The position numbers and the translations under genes were made by a program. This document shows, piece by piece, positions 26,841 through 34,389 of a stretch of 64,000 nt of DNA (position 1 is the first letter of the stretch; each line of letters begins with the position of its first letter). Where the stretch lies: assembly GCA_964544695.1 (NCBI GenBank), contig CAZJDB010000052.1, forward strand, positions 24,913 through 88,912. The letters are read 5' to 3'. The notes under the pieces are model-generated. The model ran no database searches. It was given only the letters and a program-made list of their open reading frames with translations, and was not told the DNA's origin. Origin of the DNA: Dinghuibacter sp964544695 (GTDB lineage: Bacteria; Bacteroidota; Bacteroidia; Chitinophagales; Chitinophagaceae).

Positions 26841-27232
26841 TTCTCCATTTTTATGTAGGTATATCCTTGGTCTTCCCACGCGGGTCCCACGGGTCGCATC
26901 CCAAAACGCTCGTACAGGGACAGCGCGCTGGTCCTGGCATTGCACCAGATGACCCTACCCTGCGCCTGTGCCATGATGTGCCCCAGCAGCAGGCTGCCGT
27001 AACCCTTGTTTTGCTCGTGCGGAAGCGTCGCGAATTTCCTGAAGCGGCTTTCATCACCCGCCTCGAACAGCGAAATCACCGAAACGGCTGCATCGTTGAT
27101 GAACACCCCCCAGTGCGACCCCGCGTCGTCGTCGGCCAGCTTTATCCCGTCCAGCGTCCGTTCGGGATAAAGTACCTCGCGCCGGATGCGCCATACCGTT
27201 TCCAGGGGGGCTTCCCTTATCTGAGGCGTCAT
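26819..27232 (-). CDS. GNAT N-acetyltransferase inside the his gene cluster
   Basis: 137 aa. The acetyl-CoA binding motif is FATLPHEQNKGYGSLLLGHI (R/Q-x-x-G-x-G/A pattern) and the C-terminal CNARTSALSLYERFGMRPVG is the usual GNAT motif B. It overlaps hisH by 4 bp and hisA by 22 bp, so it is fully embedded in the transcription unit. The substrate is not evident. Small GNATs in this position occur in some Bacteroidota his operons as far as I recall, but no role in histidine synthesis is established. Confidence 0.87.
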   Translation of the reverse strand: MTPQIREAPLETVWRIRREVLYPERTLDGIKLADDDAGSHWGVFINDAAVSVISLFEAGDESRFRKFATLPHEQNKGYGSLLLGHIMAQAQGRVIWCNARTSALSLYERFGMRPVGPAWEDQGYTYIKMEKWKSYQP

Positions 27233-27804
27233 AGTTTCAAAAAGTTTCGCAATATATCCTCACCCGCTTCCGCGCTTTTTTCCGGGTGGAATTGGACGCC
27301 GTAGAAGTTTCCCTTGTGCAGCGCGCTGCTGAATTTTCGGCCGTACTCCGTGACCGCATCCGTCTCGGCACAAATGTCGGCATAGTAACTATGCACGAAG
27401 TAACAATAAGGCGTCGCGCCGTTGAATAATGCGCCCTTTGTATCCTCCACTTTATTCCACCCGATCTGGGGTACCTTCAGTTCCCCCACCGGAAAGCGCC
27501 GTACGCGCGTCCCGAAAATCCCCATTCCCTCCGTATCATTTTCTTCCGAATGCAGGCACATCAACTGCATGCCCAGGCAAATGCCCAACACGGGTTGCGT
27601 CAGGCTTTTCAGGAGGGTGTCGAGCCCGCGCTCCCTAAGATACCCCATCGCCGTACTCGCTTCACCGACACCCGGAAAGATCACCTTCTCCGCCGAGCGG
27701 ATCAGCGCCGGATCGTCGGTCACCGTAGCCTCCGCCCCGATCCGCGCCAGTGAATAATGCACCGACTGGATGTTACCCGCATTATATTGGACGATCACGT
27801 TCAT
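27229..27804 (-). CDS. hisH: Imidazole glycerol phosphate synthase glutaminase subunit
   Basis: 191 aa class I glutamine amidotransferase. Triad: Cys in LGICLGMQLM, His and Glu in GVQFHPEKSA; PGVGEASTAMGYL near residue 50 and YFVHSYYA are HisH-specific. It hydrolyses glutamine and passes ammonia to HisF. Its ATG overlaps the trpA stop (ATGA), directly joining the second his block to the tryptophan operon. Confidence 0.97.
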   Translation of the reverse strand: MNVIVQYNAGNIQSVHYSLARIGAEATVTDDPALIRSAEKVIFPGVGEASTAMGYLRERGLDTLLKSLTQPVLGICLGMQLMCLHSEENDTEGMGIFGTRVRRFPVGELKVPQIGWNKVEDTKGALFNGATPYCYFVHSYYADICAETDAVTEYGRKFSSALHKGNFYGVQFHPEKSAEAGEDILRNFLKL

Positions 27805-28568
27805 GGACAGATAGTTTTGAGAAAAGCGCTGGTCGAGGCATCAATCGCCCCATCCTGCAGTGCTTTGATGTAAGCAGTCCCGATGATCGCACCGTTGGTG
27901 TGTTCACAAGCCGCCTGAAAGGTCGTCGCGTCCCGGATGCCAAACCCCACGATGACCGGATTGCGCAACCCCAGCCCCCCGAGGCGCGCAAAGTAATCCT
28001 GCTGGGTGCTCATATCCTTGTTGCGTCCCGTGGTGGAAGAAGAAGACACGGCATAAAGGAACCCCGTGCTCAGTGCATCCAGTTGACGCACCCGCGCATC
28101 CGGCGTCTCCGGGGTCACCAGAAAAATGAAATGCAAATTTTGGCGTTTCAGTATGGAACTATAGGTTGTCGCGAACTCGTGCATCGGCAAATCAGGCAGG
28201 ATGATCCCATCCACCCCCACCGAAGCCGCGTCCGCACAAAAGCGCTCGAACCCGTATTGCAGCACGGGGTTGAGGTAGCCCATCAGGAGCACCGGCAGGC
28301 GGATGCTTTCGCGGAACCCCCTCAACTGCTCGAACAGCAGCGTCAGGGTCATGCCATTGTCGATGGCGATCATCCCGCTCGCCTGGATCACGGGCCCGTC
28401 AGCCAGGGGGTCGCTGTAAGGCATCCCCAGCTCGATCATGTCCACACCCCCATCCTGCAAAGCCTGCATCACCGGCAGGGTGCTGTCCTGGTGCGGAAAC
28501 CCCGCGGTGCAATAAACGCTTAAAATCCCCCGGGGTTTGTTCTTGAATAAGGTATCGATTCTATTCAT
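27801..28568 (-). CDS. trpA: Tryptophan synthase alpha subunit
   Basis: 255 aa from ATG 28568 (MNRIDTLFKNKPRGILSVY). Catalytic Glu and Asp are in DMIELGMPYSDPLADGP, phosphate loop in VGFGIRDATTF. It cleaves indole-3-glycerol phosphate to indole for TrpB. A longer open frame upstream is only a shadow of trpB. It overlaps trpB upstream and hisH downstream, each by 4 bp. Confidence 0.98.
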   Translation of the reverse strand: MNRIDTLFKNKPRGILSVYCTAGFPHQDSTLPVMQALQDGGVDMIELGMPYSDPLADGPVIQASGMIAIDNGMTLTLLFEQLRGFRESIRLPVLLMGYLNPVLQYGFERFCADAASVGVDGIILPDLPMHEFATTYSSILKRQNLHFIFLVTPETPDARVRQLDALSTGFLYAVSSSSTTGRNKDMSTQQDYFARLGGLGLRNPVIVGFGIRDATTFQAACEHTNGAIIGTAYIKALQDGAIDASTSAFLKTICP

Positions 28569-29749
28569 TTTGTTTCCATGTAATTCATGTATGCTTGCAT
28601 GTCCTTGTCGCCCCGCCCGGAGAGACAAAGGACGACGATTTCGCCGGGCTTGAATTCCAGTTGTTTCAACCCCGCCAGGGCGTGCGCCGACTCCAGGGCA
28701 GGGATAATCCCTTCCGTCCGGGCCAACTCGAAAGAAGCCTCCAGCGCCTGTTGGTCGGTAGCGTTGAGGTAGCGGCCGCGCCCCGATGCGTACAGGTGCG
28801 CGTGCAAGGGCCCAATCCCCGGATAATCCAGCCCCGCCGAAATACTGTGTGCTTCCAGCACCTGCCCATCCGCCGTTTGCATGACAAGGCTCCGGCTTCC
28901 GTGGAGGATGCCGTCTTTTCCCAACTGCGTGGTGGCCGCCGAATGCCCGCTCAGCACGCCCTCTCCCGCCGCTTCCACCGCAATCAGCTCGACTTTGGGT
29001 TCGTTCAGGAAATGATAGAAAGCTCCCGCCGCATTGCTTCCCCCGCCCACGCAAGCCACCACCTTATTCGGCAGTTCGCTGCCGGTCGCCTCCTTCAGTT
29101 GCGCGCGCATCTCCTCGCTGATCACACTTTGAAAGCGCGCCACCATATCCGGATAAGGATGCGGCCCTACCACGCTCCCGATGATGTAATGCGTATCCAC
29201 CGGATGGTTGATCCAGTCCCGGATCGCTTCGTTGGTCGCGTCCTTCAGCGTCTGACTTCCGCTCAACGCCGGTTCCACCCTCGCCCCCAACATCTTCATC
29301 CGCGCCACGTTCGGCGCCTGGCGCTCGATGTCCCTGGCCCCCATGAAGACAATGCACTCCATACCCATCAGCGCACACACCGTGGCGGTGGCGACGCCGT
29401 GCTGACCGGCACCCGTTTCCGCGATGATGCGGTGCTTGCCCAGACGCCTTGCCAGCAGGATCTGGCCGATCGTATTGTTTACTTTGTGGGCGCCAGTGTG
29501 GCAGAGGTCTTCTCTTTTCAGGAAAATCCTCGCACCGTATCTTTCGCTCATTCTTTTGGCGGGGTACAAGGGCGTGGGTCTTCCCACGTAGTCTTTGAGC
29601 AGGCTGTGGAATTCTTTCTGGAAGGTGGGGTCGCCTATGATTTCCAGGTAGCGGGTTTTCAGTTCTTCGACATTCGGATATAGCATTTCGGGGATGAAGG
29701 CTCCGCCGAAGTTGCCGTAGTATCCGTGCTCGTCTACTTGATATGTCAT
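28565..29749 (-). CDS. trpB: Tryptophan synthase beta subunit
   Basis: 394 aa PLP enzyme. PLP lysine in HTGAHKVNNTIGQ, phosphate loop CVGGGSNAAGAF, the alpha-subunit contact region GRPTPLYPAKRMSE and C-terminal VLCLSGRGDKD. This is the normal TrpB1 type that works with TrpA. Separated from trpF by 34 bp that hold a GC palindrome. Confidence 0.99.
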   Translation of the reverse strand: MTYQVDEHGYYGNFGGAFIPEMLYPNVEELKTRYLEIIGDPTFQKEFHSLLKDYVGRPTPLYPAKRMSERYGARIFLKREDLCHTGAHKVNNTIGQILLARRLGKHRIIAETGAGQHGVATATVCALMGMECIVFMGARDIERQAPNVARMKMLGARVEPALSGSQTLKDATNEAIRDWINHPVDTHYIIGSVVGPHPYPDMVARFQSVISEEMRAQLKEATGSELPNKVVACVGGGSNAAGAFYHFLNEPKVELIAVEAAGEGVLSGHSAATTQLGKDGILHGSRSLVMQTADGQVLEAHSISAGLDYPGIGPLHAHLYASGRGRYLNATDQQALEASFELARTEGIIPALESAHALAGLKQLEFKPGEIVVLCLSGRGDKDMQAYMNYMETK

Positions 29750-29765
29750 AACATTTTATTTTCGC

Positions 29766-29779
29766 CGCTGCGCGCAGCG
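29766..29779 (-). other. Intercistronic palindrome between trpF and trpB
   Basis: CGCTGCGCGCAGCG is a perfect 14-bp palindrome followed on the reverse strand by GCGAAAATAAAATG of the trpB start. It could be an mRNA processing or partial-termination hairpin; the T-run is poor, so full termination is unlikely. Confidence 0.4.
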
Positions 29780-29783
29780 CGGA

Positions 29784-30422
29784 TTATATTTTGTGCACCG
29801 CCTCGATGAACGGTTCCAGGTTTTCCATATTTTTTACACCAGGCTGGACTTCGAATTTGCTATTCACGTCGATCGCGAACAAATTGCCGCCGGAGGGGCG
29901 GCTGCGGAATCCGCGGATGTTTTCTACGTCCTCGGGGCCGATGCCGCCACTCAAAATAAAGGGCTTGGCCAGTTGGACTTCGCCGAGGAGGGCCCAATCG
30001 AATTTGCGGCCCGATCCTCCGTATTGGATACCGGCAGTGTCGAAGAGGAAAAGGTCGCAGGCTCCGCTGTAGTTGCGCACTTTCCATTCGATATTGTCCT
30101 CGGGGCCCACGCGGAAGGCCTTGATCGTTTCGAGCTGCTCCGAGATGCGTTCGCAGAACTTGGGCGTTTCATCCCCGTGGAGTTGTACCATGTGCAAACC
30201 GTACGCATCCACGGCGCGCATGACCTCTTCGTAGGAGGGGTTGACGAAAATCCCCACCTTGTTGGTCTTCCAGCGCGCCTTGCGCACCTCCTCGGGGGAC
30301 AACAGGTTGCCCAGGAAGCGTGGGGACTTGGGGTAAAACATGAACCCCACGAACTCCACGCCCAGGTCATCCAGGGTTTGGATTTGCTCCATTTGGGTCA
30401 GGCTACAGACTTTGATACGCAT
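29784..30422 (-). CDS. trpF: Phosphoribosylanthranilate isomerase
   Basis: 212 aa barrel. Catalytic Cys in MRIKVCSLTQ, Asp in FAIDVNSKFEVQPGVKN, and phosphate-binding FILSGGIGPED. The KVCSLT variant replaces the more common KICG. Overlaps trpC by 20 bp. It carries out the Amadori rearrangement between TrpD and TrpC steps. Confidence 0.97.
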   Translation of the reverse strand: MRIKVCSLTQMEQIQTLDDLGVEFVGFMFYPKSPRFLGNLLSPEEVRKARWKTNKVGIFVNPSYEEVMRAVDAYGLHMVQLHGDETPKFCERISEQLETIKAFRVGPEDNIEWKVRNYSGACDLFLFDTAGIQYGGSGRKFDWALLGEVQLAKPFILSGGIGPEDVENIRGFRSRPSGGNLFAIDVNSKFEVQPGVKNMENLEPFIEAVHKI

Positions 30423-31191
30423 GTACGAACGCTTTAAAAGCCAATCCCGGATCTTTTTCCTTCATGAAGGTCTCCCCGATCAGGAAACCCGAAAAGCCAT
30501 GGGCGCGCATTTTTTTCATCGTCGCCGGATCGCTGATTCCACTTTCTGCGATCCTGGGCAGGTCCGCCGGGAGGCGGTCGGCCAGCCTGAGGGATCGCTC
30601 AATATCCACCTGAAAGGTCTTCAGGTCTCGGTTATTGATGCCAACTATATCTACTTCCGCGCAAACGTGGCCCAGTTCATCTTCATCGTGCAATTCCAGG
30701 AGTACCTCCATGTCAAGGGACCGCGCCAGGGCGCCGAGTTCCCTAACCTGCGCGGGCGTCAGGCACGCCGCAATGAGGAGGATCACGTCCGCGCCCATGT
30801 CCCTGGCCTCGTAAACCTGGTAGGGGTCGATGATGAAGTCCTTCCGCAGGATCGGTATGTCGTTTGCCCGCGCGGCCTCCAAATCGGCACGACTGCCTCC
30901 GAAGAAGGGTCCGTCGGTCAGCACGCTCAGGCCCGAAGCGCCGGCCGCCGTGTAGGCGGCCGTGATGGCCGCGGCGTCCGCGCCTTCCAGGAAGACACCC
31001 TTGCTGGGGGACTTGCGTTTGAATTCGGCGATGATGCCGGTGTGCGCGGGATCGGCGAGGGAGGCGCGGAGCGACAACGTTTTCCGGCGCGGCCTGCCAT
31101 CCAGGGTCCCGCTCGTCGCCAGCGGCCGATCCCGCTTGGCGGCCTCGACCTCGCGGCGCTTGCTTTCTACTATGGTATCCAATATCGTCAT
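30403..31191 (-). CDS. trpC: Indole-3-glycerol phosphate synthase
   Basis: 262 aa. N-terminal substrate motif IIAEFKRKSPSKG with the catalytic Lys, then VLTDGPFFGGS, RKDFIIDPYQVYEARDMGAD, GINNRDLKTF and AESGIS. All IGPS catalytic blocks are intact. Monofunctional (not fused to TrpF as in enterobacteria). Overlaps trpD by 4 bp. Confidence 0.98.
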   Translation of the reverse strand: MTILDTIVESKRREVEAAKRDRPLATSGTLDGRPRRKTLSLRASLADPAHTGIIAEFKRKSPSKGVFLEGADAAAITAAYTAAGASGLSVLTDGPFFGGSRADLEAARANDIPILRKDFIIDPYQVYEARDMGADVILLIAACLTPAQVRELGALARSLDMEVLLELHDEDELGHVCAEVDIVGINNRDLKTFQVDIERSLRLADRLPADLPRIAESGISDPATMKKMRAHGFSGFLIGETFMKEKDPGLAFKAFVHAYQSL

Positions 31192-32183
31192 GCCTGCAAC
31201 GCTAAAAGTTTTTGAAGGGCGTTATACGCCTTGCCGCTTTCGAGGCTATCCAGAGCCACATTGTAACATTCCTCATAGCCCCCGTACTTGCCCGTACAAT
31301 GCAGGGCCATGGCCGCATTGGCTACCACCACGGCGTGCTGGGCCCAGGAGCCCTCGGCTTTCAGGATGTGGAGGAACAACTTTGCCGCCTCCTCCACCGA
31401 ATTGCCCCCGTACAAATCGGTGGCTTCCACCGTCCTTTTGCCCAGCTGTTCCGCCGAATAAATCCGTTCTCCCGTATTGCTGAGGACCTTGGTATCGCCC
31501 GTCAGGGAAATTTCATCGTAACCGTCGAGCCCATGGATGATCGTGAACGCCTGGTCCCCCTGTTGCAGGAGGTAGTTATAGATCCGCGCCATTTCCATGC
31601 TGTACACCCCGATGAGTTGATACGGAGGAAAGGCCGGGTTGACCAGGGGCCCCAGCATGTTGAAGAAGGTGCGCACCCCGAGGTTGCGCCGGATGGCGCC
31701 CACCGCTTTGAGGGCCGGATGGAATTGGGGAGCATGGAAAAAGCAGATTCCGCTTTCCTCCACTTCCTTCCTCAAGGTCGGCGTATCGTTTTTGAACTTG
31801 TACCCCAATTGTTCCATGACATTGGAGGCGCCGCTGATGGTCGAAGCCCCATAGTTCCCATGCTTGGCCACCTTCTGACCGGTCCCCGCCACGATGAAGC
31901 AACTCAGGGTACTAATATTGAACGTATTTTTTCCGTCCCCGCCCGTGCCCACGACATCGATCACGTCCAGACCCGACATATCCACGCGCACGCACAATTC
32001 CAGCAGGGCGTCGCGGAAGCCCTGTAACTCCTCGATCGTAATGCTGCGCATCAGGTACACCGTGATGAAGGCCGTCACCTCGCTCTCGCTGTACGTCCCC
32101 TTGGATATCTGCACCAGCGTTTCCTTGGCCTGCTCCCGGCTCAGGGTCTTGTGCTCGAAGAGGTATTGTAAAATCTTTTTCAT
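31188..32183 (-). CDS. trpD: Anthranilate phosphoribosyltransferase
   Basis: 331 aa. PRPP/Mg motif DVVGTGGDGKNTFNIST, anthranilate region KHGNYGASTISGASNVMEQL, and the second metal site DEISLTGDTKV. Monofunctional form, separate from TrpG. Overlaps trpG and trpC by 4 bp each. Confidence 0.98.
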   Translation of the reverse strand: MKKILQYLFEHKTLSREQAKETLVQISKGTYSESEVTAFITVYLMRSITIEELQGFRDALLELCVRVDMSGLDVIDVVGTGGDGKNTFNISTLSCFIVAGTGQKVAKHGNYGASTISGASNVMEQLGYKFKNDTPTLRKEVEESGICFFHAPQFHPALKAVGAIRRNLGVRTFFNMLGPLVNPAFPPYQLIGVYSMEMARIYNYLLQQGDQAFTIIHGLDGYDEISLTGDTKVLSNTGERIYSAEQLGKRTVEATDLYGGNSVEEAAKLFLHILKAEGSWAQHAVVVANAAMALHCTGKYGGYEECYNVALDSLESGKAYNALQKLLALQA

Positions 32184-32749
32184 GCGCGTAGCCAGTTTTT
32201 AAGGATGATTTCGCCCATGGGCGTGAGCACACTTTCGGGATGGAATTGCACCCCCCTGATGTCGTATTTGCTGTGCTGCAGGGCCATGATCAAATCGTTT
32301 TCGTCGCGGGCCGTCACCTGAATACACGATGGCAGGTCTTCGTCCGAAATGACCCAACTGTGATATCGTCCCGCCTCGATTTCCTGGGGAATGCCCCGGA
32401 AGAGGTCGGCGTCCTGGCTCGTGATCCGGATCGGCGTCGCCACGCCATGATACACCTTACTCAGGTTCACCAGTTTGGCGCCGAAGGCTTCCCCTATGGC
32501 CTGGTGTCCCAGGCAAACGCCGAGGATCGATTTAGTGGCGGCGTATTCCTTGATGAGGGGCAGGAGCAGACCCGCCTCGGAGGGTATCCCCGGGCCGGGG
32601 GATAATATAATTTTGTCGTATGCTTTCACGTCCTCTAAGGGAATACGATCGTTTCTGAATACCTCTACTTTTTGATGTAGGATCTTCTCCACCAGGTGAA
32701 CCAGGTTGTAGGTGAAGGAGTCGTAATTATCGAATACCAGTATGCGCAT
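32180..32749 (-). CDS. trpG: Anthranilate synthase component II (glutamine amidotransferase)
   Basis: 189 aa class I amidotransferase: LVFDNYDSFTYNLVH, LSPGPGIPSEAG, nucleophile Cys in GVCLGHQAIGE, His/Glu in GVQFHPESVL. It supplies ammonia to TrpE. In bacteria with one copy it may also serve aminodeoxychorismate synthase; that cannot be decided here. One base separates it from trpE. Confidence 0.97.
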   Translation of the reverse strand: MRILVFDNYDSFTYNLVHLVEKILHQKVEVFRNDRIPLEDVKAYDKIILSPGPGIPSEAGLLLPLIKEYAATKSILGVCLGHQAIGEAFGAKLVNLSKVYHGVATPIRITSQDADLFRGIPQEIEAGRYHSWVISDEDLPSCIQVTARDENDLIMALQHSKYDIRGVQFHPESVLTPMGEIILKNWLRA

Positions 32750-32750
32750 G

Positions 32751-34154
32751 TTATAACGTTTCGGCCAATTCGATGGCCCTTTTGAGTGCGTTTAATTTAT
32801 TATTTACTTCCTGCAGCTCGCTCTCGGGATCGGAGGCGGCCACGATACCTGCCCCGGCCTGGTAATAGAGGTAGTTGCTACGGCTGAGAAAGGTACGGAT
32901 CATGATGGCGTGATTGAAGCCTCCATCGAACCCTACGAAGCCGATGGCTCCCCCGTAATACCCACGCGCCGTGGGCTCATATGCATCGATGAGTTGCATG
33001 GCCCTGTACTTGGGGGCTCCGCTCAGGGTGCCTGCGGGAAAGGTCGTTGCCATGAGGTGGAAAGGATTGGCTCCCTCGGGCAGGTTGCCCCTGACCTCGC
33101 TGACGAGGTGGATCACGTGCGAATAATATTGCACGCTGCGGTACTCGGTTACCTCCACTCCCGTGCAGGACCGGCTCAGGTCATTGCGCGCCAGGTCCAC
33201 GAGCATTACGTGTTCGGCATTTTCCTTGGGATCGTGCCGCAGGCGTTCCGCTTCGGCCATGTCGATGGCGTCGTCACCCGTCCTGCGGAACGTACCCGCA
33301 ATGGGATGGATGATGGCCTTTCGCTGGCGGACGATCAGTTGGCTTTCGGGACTGGAGCCCATCAGGCGATAGTCACCGTAGTCGAAAAAGAAGAGATAAG
33401 GAGAAGGATTGATGCTCCGCAGCGCGCGATACACATTGAACTCGTCTCCGATAAAGGACCTTTGAAAGCGGCGGCTGAGTACCACCTGGAATACGTCTCC
33501 CCGGTAGCAACTTTTGATCCCTTTCCTTACCATTTCCCGATACGTCTCGTCGTCCATGTTGGAAGTCTCTTTCCCGTTCGTCCGGAAAGGATACACGGGT
33601 ACGTCCTTAGACCGGATCAACGACTCGATCGCAGACCTGTCGCTTTCCAAACCCTTTATTTCGTTCTCACAGAGGTACAATTCCTCCTTGTAGTGATCGA
33701 TCACGATGACGTACTGGTACAAGCGATATCGCATCAGTGGGATACCCTCCGATTCCTTGAAGCGGATGGGCTCGAAGAACTGTACCGCGTCGAAGGTCGT
33801 GTACCCGAACAGTCCTTGGGCCAGGGCCACGGCCTTTTCCGTCACCGCATTCACCTCGAAGCGTTGCATGAAGGACCATAGCAGGGCGGGTACCGAATCC
33901 TTTTCGGTCAGGGCCTGGTGCCCGGCTTCCTGGCCGGGGATCTTGGTCTCTACCCTCTTCAGGTCGCTGATCTCCACGCCGCCCACGGCGTTGATCCCGA
34001 TAAAGGAGTAGCTGTTTTGGCCCGCATGGAAGTCGGTGCTTTCCAGGAGCACCGTATCCCGGAAGCGGTCCCTGAGGCGCAGGTAAATGCCGACCGGCGT
34101 ATAAACGTCCGAGAGCATCTTCTTAAAGGTCGTTTCGATGTGTATCTTACTCAT
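32751..34154 (-). CDS. trpE: Anthranilate synthase component I
   Basis: 467 aa from ATG 34154 (MSKIHIETTFKKMLSDVYTP). The N-terminal tryptophan-binding motif LLES (VLLESTDFHAGQ) is present, so feedback inhibition by Trp is expected. Chorismate-site blocks GSSPESQLIV, HPIAGTFRRTGD, AEHVMLVDLARNDL, PAGTLSGAPK and QAGAGIVAASDPE are intact. The start follows directly on the attenuator terminator; the upstream in-frame extension runs through that hairpin and was rejected. Confidence 0.97.
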   Translation of the reverse strand: MSKIHIETTFKKMLSDVYTPVGIYLRLRDRFRDTVLLESTDFHAGQNSYSFIGINAVGGVEISDLKRVETKIPGQEAGHQALTEKDSVPALLWSFMQRFEVNAVTEKAVALAQGLFGYTTFDAVQFFEPIRFKESEGIPLMRYRLYQYVIVIDHYKEELYLCENEIKGLESDRSAIESLIRSKDVPVYPFRTNGKETSNMDDETYREMVRKGIKSCYRGDVFQVVLSRRFQRSFIGDEFNVYRALRSINPSPYLFFFDYGDYRLMGSSPESQLIVRQRKAIIHPIAGTFRRTGDDAIDMAEAERLRHDPKENAEHVMLVDLARNDLSRSCTGVEVTEYRSVQYYSHVIHLVSEVRGNLPEGANPFHLMATTFPAGTLSGAPKYRAMQLIDAYEPTARGYYGGAIGFVGFDGGFNHAIMIRTFLSRSNYLYYQAGAGIVAASDPESELQEVNNKLNALKRAIELAETL

Positions 34155-34160
34155 AGAACT

Positions 34161-34193
34161 AAAATCAGAAAGGCCCGCTGTGTACAGCGGGCC
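34161..34193 (-). terminator. trp attenuator terminator
   Basis: Reverse strand GGCCCGCTG - TACA - CAGCGGGCC (perfect 9-bp stem, 34172-34193) followed by TTTCTGATTTT, ending 6 nt before the trpE ATG. Its loop and upper 3' arm (TACACAGCG, 34184-34176) are perfectly complementary to CGCTGTGTA (34239-34231) spanning the leader stop codon. Confidence 0.88.
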
Positions 34194-34229
34194 CTCCATG
34201 AATAATATGCAGTATATGCAAAGGCTCTG

Positions 34230-34295
34230 TTACACAGCGTCCGTGAATCGGTCTCCGTGCCACCACCAAAGCATATTATGATTGAGCTTGTTCAT
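34230..34295 (-). CDS. trpL: trp operon leader peptide with three consecutive Trp codons
   Basis: 21-aa open frame ATG-TAA on the reverse strand, MNKLNHNMLWWWHGD and six more residues. Codons 10-12 are TGG TGG TGG, the only Trp codons in the peptide and far above chance. The stop codon is embedded in CGCTGTGTA, which pairs with the terminator downstream. A ribosome stalled at the Trp codons would leave this segment free to form the antiterminator; a ribosome finishing at the stop would cover it and allow termination. This is the classic attenuation logic, read here from sequence and not tested. An alternative ATG at 34299 is out of frame. Confidence 0.87.
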   Translation of the reverse strand: MNKLNHNMLWWWHGDRFTDAV

Positions 34296-34300
34296 CCATG

Positions 34301-34331
34301 CAAATATGCGGCAAAAATGCATCCCCGCAAA
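34301..34331 (-). promoter_or_regulatory. Candidate trp operon promoter
   Basis: TTTG, 19-nt spacer, CATATTTG (one mismatch to TAnnTTTG) on the reverse strand. The box ends 5 nt before the trpL ATG, predicting an almost leaderless transcript. The -33 lies in a T-run after hisB. Confidence 0.55.
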
Positions 34332-34357
34332 AAAATTTTCCCCGGCGCCGCGGCGCC
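34329..34357 (-). terminator. Possible terminator after hisB
   Basis: 14-bp palindrome GGCGCCGCGGCGCC followed on the reverse strand by GGGGAAAA and seven T. The gap between stem and T-run is 8 nt, so efficiency is doubtful. If it works, it separates hisGDCB from the trp unit. Confidence 0.4.
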
Positions 34358-34389
34358 CCCGCGCAATTCGCGTCCCCCGCCGCGGCGGG

